Shown piece after piece: positions 1 through 3,527 of a stretch of 6,727 nucleotides of DNA (its first letter is position 1; each line of letters starts with the position of its first letter). The DNA comes from Sporosarcina sp. (lineage in GTDB: Bacteria; Bacillota; Bacilli; Bacillales_A; Planococcaceae). The position numbers and the translations under genes are program-made. The notes beneath the pieces were generated by a model. That model saw only the letters and a list, made by a program, of their open reading frames with translations. It had not been told where the DNA came from and searched no databases. Location of the stretch: positions 1 through 6,727 of the forward strand of contig JARIDM010000036.1 in assembly GCA_029263945.1 (NCBI GenBank), written 5' to 3'.

Positions 1-319
1 AGCAGCTTCAATTACTGTTATTTATTCAACTCCAAAATCCGGAAGAGAACTCAGGTCACCTGTTAAGAGTGCCTCGACAGATTTAAAAGAGAAACTTAAT
101 GACGTTAAAGAAAAGGTTAACAAATTAAATGGTTCTGTTGCAAATCTGGCAAAAGAAGCAAAAGAAAATATTCCTGATACTTTTGAGGGGTTAAAGCATT
201 CTTTTGAAGAATGGCAAGAATCGACTGAGCCAAACAAAAGACGTCTTGAAAAAGAACTTATCGCAATACAAAGCGCACTCGATAGCCTGGAACAATCGAT
301 TGTCGCTCAACAAAGTTAA
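1..319 (+). CDS. yhaH: YtxH-domain protein, YhaH-like (3' part, N-terminus outside window)
   Basis: Open frame entering from the left edge (first full codon at position 2) and ending at TAA 317-319; 105 codons are visible. The visible N-terminal part reads ASITVIYSTPKSGRELRS, which resembles the end of the glycine/alanine-rich hydrophobic segment of YtxH-family proteins followed by their 'TPKSG' turn. The rest is a charged, Lys/Glu-rich, helix-forming tail with likely coiled-coil character (DLKEKLNDVKEKVNKL, then RRLEKELIAIQSALDSLEQS). YtxH-family proteins are small, about 100-150 residues, with one N-terminal hydrophobic stretch; their biochemical function is not established, and some members are stress-induced. 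YhaH lies next to hpr in B. subtilis, which supports the assignment. The start, promoter and most of the membrane segment lie outside the window. The family call is fairly secure; the symbol rests on synteny. Confidence 0.8.
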   Translation, partial: AASITVIYSTPKSGRELRSPVKSASTDLKEKLNDVKEKVNKLNGSVANLAKEAKENIPDTFEGLKHSFEEWQESTEPNKRRLEKELIAIQSALDSLEQSIVAQQS

Positions 320-335
320 CGTTAATAGCTATAGG

Positions 336-426
336 AAAAAGATATCCATTATTTTGGTGTGTACGCTATATGTTAGAAGGATCTTCTAATATGTAGCGGT
401 TCATTTCAAAATGGATATCTTTTTTT
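336..426 (+). terminator. Long two-tier hairpin terminator after the YtxH-family gene
   Basis: Outer stem: 336-350 pairs with 410-424 over 15 bp without mismatch (AAAAAGATATCCATT against AATGGATATCTTTTT), and a T-run extends to 426. Inside it a second stem, 364-379 with 383-398, pairs 16 bp (two G-U wobbles) around a 3-nt loop. The outer stem followed by U-rich RNA fits a rho-independent terminator for the upstream gene, 17 bp past its stop. The structure spans about 90 nt, much longer than the other terminators here. The A-run on the left arm means it could also work on the opposite strand, though no convergent gene is present. Confidence 0.75.
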
Positions 427-478
427 AAATGTTTTTTAAACTATTTTGCAATTCACACTTCTTTCTTCTTTGCTTTCC

Positions 479-487
479 TGGTATAAT
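479..487 (+). promoter_or_regulatory. hpr promoter, extended -10 (TGGTATAAT)
   Basis: A perfect TATAAT at 482-487 is preceded by TG one base upstream (479-480), the extended -10 arrangement recognised by sigma-A. No good -35 lies at the usual 16-18 bp distance (around 459-464 the sequence is TTCTTT). TTCACA at 452-457 matches five of six -35 bases but is 24 bp away, too far. The start codon is 36 bp downstream of the -10, leaving a leader of roughly 25-30 nt. Confidence 0.65.
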
Positions 488-522
488 AAAGTATATATAA
501 TTCTAGGAAGCAGGTGCTTTAA

Positions 523-1092
523 ATGTCGGAAGAAAATTACTCTTTAAAAGACGCTATGATATTCAGCCAACGCATTGCGCAATTATCAAAAGCGTTATGG
601 AAAGCTGTTGAAAAAGATTGGCAACAATGGATTAAACCTTATAATTTGAATATTAATGAACACCACATTTTATGGATTTCTTATCACCTTCAAGGAGCAA
701 CCATTTCAGACATCGCGAAGTTTGGTGTGATGCACGTTTCAACTGCATTTAACTTTTCAAAAAAACTAGAAGAACGCGGCTATTTGTTATTTTATAAAAA
801 AGATGAGGATCGCCGCAATACGTATGTTGCTGTAACAGAAAAAGGCGAGAACTTAATTTTAGAAATGAATGAAAACTATCACGATACGGAGCATAGCGTT
901 TTAAATGGATCACTTCCGATTAAAAGCCTATACGGCAAATTCCCAGAATTTCTTGAAGTCATGTCGGTTGTCCGTAATATTTACGGCGATGATTTTATGG
1001 AGATCTTCGAACATGGATTTGATAATCTTGAAAGTTCATTTGGTGAACAAGAGAATAAACTTGTCATTTCTGCTATTAAGAAAGAATCCTAA
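523..1092 (+). CDS. hpr: MarR-family transcriptional regulator Hpr (ScoC)
   Basis: 189 residues, close to the roughly 200 of B. subtilis Hpr. Hpr/ScoC is a cytoplasmic dimeric winged-helix DNA-binding protein of the MarR family, known in Bacillus as a transition-state regulator that represses extracellular protease, sporulation and peptide-transport genes. A winged helix-turn-helix is visible: helices at about residues 59-86 (ATISDIAKFGV, recognition helix around HVSTAFNFSKKLEERGYL) and a wing at 91-106 with the MarR-type DEDRRNTYVAVTEKG. The N-terminal helices (8-35) and the C-terminal half would form the dimer interface. The ATG at 523 is preceded by AGGTG at 512-516 (6-nt spacing) and an extended -10 promoter. 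No terminator is visible in the 72 bp before the next ORF, so the transcript probably continues into it. The family call is strong, and synteny with prsA and yhaM-yhaO supports the symbol. Confidence 0.93.
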   Translation: MSEENYSLKDAMIFSQRIAQLSKALWKAVEKDWQQWIKPYNLNINEHHILWISYHLQGATISDIAKFGVMHVSTAFNFSKKLEERGYLLFYKKDEDRRNTYVAVTEKGENLILEMNENYHDTEHSVLNGSLPIKSLYGKFPEFLEVMSVVRNIYGDDFMEIFEHGFDNLESSFGEQENKLVISAIKKES

Positions 1093-1146
1093 GCTTAGAA
1101 TATTTCATTCCACTTGATATTCTGCTATTATTAAGAGTAGATGGTT

Positions 1147-1155
1147 AAAGGGGAG
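1147..1155 (+). promoter_or_regulatory. Shine-Dalgarno site fixing the TTG start at 1165
   Basis: AAAGGGGAGG-type purine run ending at 1155, 9 nt before TTG 1165. It is a near-complete anti-SD complement. No ATG lies at a usable distance, so it decides the start of the small membrane protein. Confidence 0.7.
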
Positions 1156-1164
1156 GAATAAAGA

Positions 1165-1350
1165 TTGATCCTTGTAGTTACAGTTTTGTTCTCATTATTT
1201 TACTTATACCAAATAAATAAGATGACTTTCGCTCTTTGTGAATCAAGGGAGATCCCCGAAGAAAAGCAACCAAAAATATATGGAACAGTTAATATATTGA
1301 TTACGCTTTTAATTACATCTTTATTTTTACAAGTACTGTTAGCAGTTTAA
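1165..1350 (+). CDS. Small two-helix membrane protein, function unknown
   Basis: 61 codons from TTG to TAA 1348-1350. I do not recognise the family. The product has a hydrophobic segment at residues 1-19 (MILVVTVLFSLFYLYQINK), a polar loop of about 20 residues with one Cys (TFALCESREIPEEKQPKIYG) and a second hydrophobic segment at 40-60 ending near the C-terminus, so it should be a helical hairpin in the membrane. The case for a real gene: a strong Shine-Dalgarno 9 nt upstream, a strong intrinsic terminator directly after the stop, and a plausible membrane-protein composition. An in-frame ATG at codon 20 would lose the first helix and lacks a comparable SD. It lies 72 bp after hpr with no terminator between, so it may be co-transcribed with hpr; I see no convincing promoter of its own. 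It occupies the position of yhaI in Bacillus but does not resemble that larger protein. Confidence 0.7.
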   Translation: MILVVTVLFSLFYLYQINKMTFALCESREIPEEKQPKIYGTVNILITLLITSLFLQVLLAV

Positions 1351-1390
1351 AAAAAGTCCAAAACCTATTGATAGGCTTTGGACTTTTTCT
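1349..1390. terminator. Bidirectional intrinsic terminator between convergent genes
   Basis: Arms AGTCCAAA (1355-1362) and TTTGGACT (1377-1384) pair perfectly. After one A-C mismatch a second block, CCTAT/ATAGG (1364-1368/1371-1375), continues the stem. Five Ts follow the right arm on the + strand; seven As precede the left arm (1349-1355), giving a U-run on the - strand. It therefore ends the small membrane-protein transcript from the left and the yjcZ-type transcript from the right. Confidence 0.9.
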
Positions 1391-1431
1391 TTTCGCAAAG
1401 GTCATGATGTTTTAAAATGTAGCATCACTTT

Positions 1432-1527
1432 TTAATATAAATATGCTGCACCTACGATGATCAGTAAAATAAACAACACCACGATTAGCGCAAAGCCGGA
1501 AGAACCTTGGTTATTATATCCACTCAC
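1432..1527 (-). CDS. YjcZ-family sporulation protein (tiny membrane peptide)
   Basis: 31 codons on the minus strand, GTG 1527-1525 to TAA 1434-1432. The product starts MSGYNNQGSSGFALIVVL and continues with FILLIIVGAAYLY. That is the hallmark of the YjcZ family: a short Gly/Asn/Ser/Tyr-rich head, then FALIVVLFILLIIVG as a single membrane helix ending in an A-Y tail. Members are typically 25-50 residues and are annotated as sporulation proteins; their molecular role is unknown. A strong Shine-Dalgarno (AGGGGGTG, minus strand, 1540-1533) sits 5 nt before GTG, and no other start is available. The bidirectional terminator at 1349-1390 lies downstream. A mother-cell-sigma-like -10 lies just upstream, which fits sporulation-time expression. 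The gene is convergent with the small membrane protein and divergent from the prsA-like gene. Easy to miss because of its length and GTG start. Confidence 0.9.
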   Translation of the reverse strand: MSGYNNQGSSGFALIVVLFILLIIVGAAYLY

Positions 1528-1532
1528 GGTAG

Positions 1533-1540
1533 CACCCCCT
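1533..1540 (-). promoter_or_regulatory. Shine-Dalgarno site fixing the GTG start of the yjcZ-type gene
   Basis: Minus strand AGGGGGTG, one base from the ideal AAGGAGGTG core, 5 nt before GTG 1527. The codons directly upstream (ACC, GCT) are not start codons, so this SD decides the start. Confidence 0.7.
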
Positions 1541-1550
1541 CTCTCTGTGT

Positions 1551-1579
1551 TATTCTATGCAGTTATTTTACGGGCTTAT
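1551..1579 (-). promoter_or_regulatory. Putative SigE/SigK-type promoter of the yjcZ-type gene
   Basis: Minus-strand CATAGAATA at 1559-1551 fits the SigK -10 pattern CATAnnnTA completely and matches seven of eight bases of the SigE -10 (CATACAMT). An ATA at 1579-1577, 17 nt upstream of the CATA, is compatible with the core of a SigE -35; the SigK -35 dinucleotide AC is not at the expected distance. Transcription would start around 1543-1545, only a few bases before the Shine-Dalgarno. The assignment rests on motif matching plus the sporulation family of the gene. Confidence 0.5.
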
Positions 1580-1600
1580 AGGCTTTTAGCTGATTACTTT

Positions 1601-1629
1601 TTGTTCAAGTCTGAATATTGTGGTATAGT
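1601..1629 (+). promoter_or_regulatory. SigA-type promoter of the prsA-like gene, extended -10
   Basis: TATAGT at 1624-1629 with an upstream TG at 1621-1622 (extended -10), and TTGTTC at 1601-1606 as a weak -35 (the TTG matches) with exact 17-bp spacing. The leader to the TTG start at 1668 is about 30 nt. The -10 overlaps a near-match to the Hpr binding consensus (1624-1632). Confidence 0.6.
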
Positions 1630-1652
1630 ATCAACTGTCGCATAATAAGATT

Positions 1653-1657
1653 AGGAG
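1653..1657 (+). promoter_or_regulatory. Shine-Dalgarno site fixing the TTG start at 1668
   Basis: AGGAG at 1653-1657 (within TTAGGAGTGA), 10 nt before TTG 1668. The encoded protein then begins MKKIIIAF, a typical signal-peptide start, so the TTG is preferred to later ATGs, which would remove the signal peptide. Confidence 0.65.
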
Positions 1658-1667
1658 TGAAAATCCG

Positions 1668-2540
1668 TTGAAAAAAATAATCATAGCATTCGTACTTAGC
1701 ACCTCCGTTCTAGCACTTTTTGCATGTAATAACAGCAAAAATGAAAGCGAAGAAATTCTCGCATCTACTAAAATGGGGGCTATTACAAAAGAAGAATTAT
1801 ACGAAGAAATGAAAGAAGCCATTGGGGATGACGTTTTCGAAAACTTACTTTTGAAAAAAGCGATTGAAAACGAATATAAAATTTCTGACAGCGAAATAGA
1901 TGAAGCGATTGAAAAACAAAAGGCACAATATGGCGATGAAAAGAATTTTGAACTTTACCTCGAACAAAATAAAATCTCTAACGATTTTTTCGAAAAACAA
2001 ATTGCGTTTTCACTACTACAAAAAAAGATGATTGCATCACTAGATGAAGTAACCGATGAGCAAATCAAAGCAGAATATGAAAATATGAAAAAAGAAATCC
2101 ATGCCCATCACATTCTTGTAGAAGATAAGAAAACAGCCGAAGAAGTGATTGGAAAACTTAAGAATGATGGGAATTTTGAAGAACTTGCAAAAGAATATTC
2201 CATAGAACCCGTTGCACAGAAAAGTGGTGGAGATTTAGGTTGGTTTAGTCCTGGTAAAATGGTTCAGTCCTTTGATGACGTAGCCTTTTCGCTTCCTGAA
2301 AACGAAATTAGCGAACCTGTTCAAAGCAGCTTTGGTTATCACGTAATTAAAGTAGTTGAGTCACGCGAAAAAGAACTTGAAGAAACGCTAGAAGAATTAC
2401 AACCAGAAATTGAAAATAAATTGAAAGAAAAACTTTTTAATGCAAAACTCCTTACATTACTTAAAAATGCTGAAATCGAGATAAAAGATGATTCTTTCAA
2501 AAAAGTACTGGATGCATATCCCTTAGAGAGCAAAGAGTAA
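1668..2540 (+). CDS. prsA: PrsA-family lipoprotein foldase (parvulin peptidyl-prolyl isomerase)
   Basis: 290 residues from a TTG start, close to the 292 of B. subtilis PrsA. PrsA is a lipoprotein on the outer face of the membrane that helps secreted proteins fold after Sec export through cis-trans prolyl isomerisation. Visible: lysines at 2-3, a hydrophobic signal (4-19) and a lipobox LFAC with the lipidated Cys at 20; a helical NC domain around 25-140; a parvulin domain at about 144-233 with the HAHHIL motif (145-150), GGDLGWFSPG (187-196) and FGYHVIKV (222-229); and a C-terminal helix returning to the NC domain (235-285). The segment before GGDLG reads YSIEPVAQKS, where B. subtilis PrsA has an Asp; here the nearest acidic residue is Glu180. 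The gene has its own promoter and terminator, so it is monocistronic. Hpr upstream controls exoprotease synthesis in Bacillus, a related secretion theme. The symbol is based on domain order and synteny; a paralogous lipoprotein PPIase is possible. Confidence 0.9.
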   Translation: MKKIIIAFVLSTSVLALFACNNSKNESEEILASTKMGAITKEELYEEMKEAIGDDVFENLLLKKAIENEYKISDSEIDEAIEKQKAQYGDEKNFELYLEQNKISNDFFEKQIAFSLLQKKMIASLDEVTDEQIKAEYENMKKEIHAHHILVEDKKTAEEVIGKLKNDGNFEELAKEYSIEPVAQKSGGDLGWFSPGKMVQSFDDVAFSLPENEISEPVQSSFGYHVIKVVESREKELEETLEELQPEIENKLKEKLFNAKLLTLLKNAEIEIKDDSFKKVLDAYPLESKE

Positions 2541-2543
2541 AAT

Positions 2544-2585
2544 AAAAAAGTGCAAAGGATTTTATATCCTCTGCACTTTTTTATT
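2544..2585. terminator. Bidirectional intrinsic terminator between prsA and yhaM
   Basis: GTGCA (2550-2554) pairs with TGCAC (2572-2576); after an A-C mismatch AGGAT (2556-2560) pairs with ATCCT (2566-2570) around the loop TTTAT. Six As precede and six Ts follow the hairpin, so it has a U-run on both strands. It starts 3 bp after the prsA stop and abuts the yhaM stop (2586-2588). Confidence 0.92.
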
Positions 2586-3527
2586 TTATGATTCAAATGA
2601 AGGTTTATAAAATGCACGATTTTCTAACGGGAATATCCGTTCAGAAAACTCCCCAGCATTCGTTTTAGCAAGTGCTCGGTCAAGCATATTCATTTTCGCA
2701 TCAATATTATCAATGTAGTGAAGCATCTCAGCCTCTTTCAACATCGGTCGTTTCGGACTTCCCCACTCTTCTTTGCCATGATGAGACAACACCATATGTT
2801 GTAACAACATGACCTCTTCTCCACTGACATTTAGTTCATCCGCAGCTTTAGAGATTTCATTCACCATAATTGAAATATGTCCAAGAAGATTGCCTTCTAC
2901 AGTATACTGAGTAGCGATTGGGCCAGAAAGTTCCATCACTTTACCGATATCATGCAAAATAATGCCTGCATATAAAAGATCTTTATTTAACGAAGGATAT
3001 AAATCAGTGAGTGCTTTACCTAACTTTAACATTGAAACAACATGATCGATTAACCCTGATACATAGTCATGATGATTTCTCGTTGCGGCTGGATAAGTCA
3101 TGAAAGCTGTTTCATGTTTTTTCATAATATGACGTGTGATGCGTTGAATCTGTGGGTTCTCCATCTCAAAGAAATAAGTCATTAATTCTTCAAATAGTGC
3201 TTCTTTACTTTTAGTTGCAGACGGAACCAACTCAGCGATTGTTATATTTTCATCTTCTTTAATTGGCCGAATGCTCTTAATGCGCAATTGGTTTTTACCA
3301 CGATATTCATGCACTTCGCCTCCAACCTTGACAATTGTTCCTGCAGCATAGGATTGTACATGTGCATCCGTTGTATCCCATAACTTCGCATCTAAATCCC
3401 CACTTTTATCTTGTAGAACCAACGTCATAAATGCGCTTCCTTTTGTTGTTACTCCTGTAATCGATTGCTTAATGAATAAGTAAAGATCGACTGTTTCCCC
3501 TACTTTATAATCGAGTAGTTTTTTCAT
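2586..3527 (-). CDS. yhaM: 3'-5' exoribonuclease YhaM (OB-fold + HD domain)
   Basis: 313 residues, essentially the length of B. subtilis YhaM (314). YhaM is a cytoplasmic, metal-dependent 3'-5' exonuclease acting on RNA and single-stranded DNA; in streptococci it trims a few nucleotides from transcript 3' ends. Visible: an N-terminal OB-fold at about 10-90 (FMTLVLQDKSGDLDAKLWD, then VKVGGEVHEYRGKNQLRI), a helical linker, and an HD domain at about 155-285 with His162 (LIDHV), His192-Asp193 (LHDIGKVME), His217 (LGHI), His249-His250 (LSHHGKEEWGSP) and Asp273 (YIDNIDAK), the set expected for metal binding. The ATG overlaps the yhaN TGA by 4 nt (ATGA), indicating translational coupling; a GAGTG sits 4 nt before the ATG. 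It is the last gene of the yhaO-yhaN-yhaM operon and ends in the bidirectional terminator. No anomaly seen. Confidence 0.95.
   Translation of the reverse strand: MKKLLDYKVGETVDLYLFIKQSITGVTTKGSAFMTLVLQDKSGDLDAKLWDTTDAHVQSYAAGTIVKVGGEVHEYRGKNQLRIKSIRPIKEDENITIAELVPSATKSKEALFEELMTYFFEMENPQIQRITRHIMKKHETAFMTYPAATRNHHDYVSGLIDHVVSMLKLGKALTDLYPSLNKDLLYAGIILHDIGKVMELSGPIATQYTVEGNLLGHISIMVNEISKAADELNVSGEEVMLLQHMVLSHHGKEEWGSPKRPMLKEAEMLHYIDNIDAKMNMLDRALAKTNAGEFSERIFPLENRAFYKPSFES

Noticed and set aside
1097..1123. Possible hairpin after hpr (AGAATAT / ATATTCT)
   Set aside because: Seven AT-rich pairs around a 13-nt loop with no T-run after it; not a credible terminator, so hpr was left open to read-through.
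1114..1142. TTGATA as a -35 for the small membrane-protein gene
   Set aside because: The sequence 17 bp downstream (GTAGAT) is a poor -10, and TATTAT at 1126-1131 lacks a -35 at proper spacing.
1401..1428. Inverted repeat TGATG...CATCA below the yjcZ-type stop
   Set aside because: Only 5 bp of stem with a long loop and no clear T-run; the strong bidirectional hairpin at 1349-1390 serves as the terminator.
1457..1645. 62-codon plus-strand ORF across the yjcZ-prsA interval
   Set aside because: It is antisense to the yjcZ-type gene, runs through both promoter regions, has no SD, and its hydrophobic look comes from the complementary strand.
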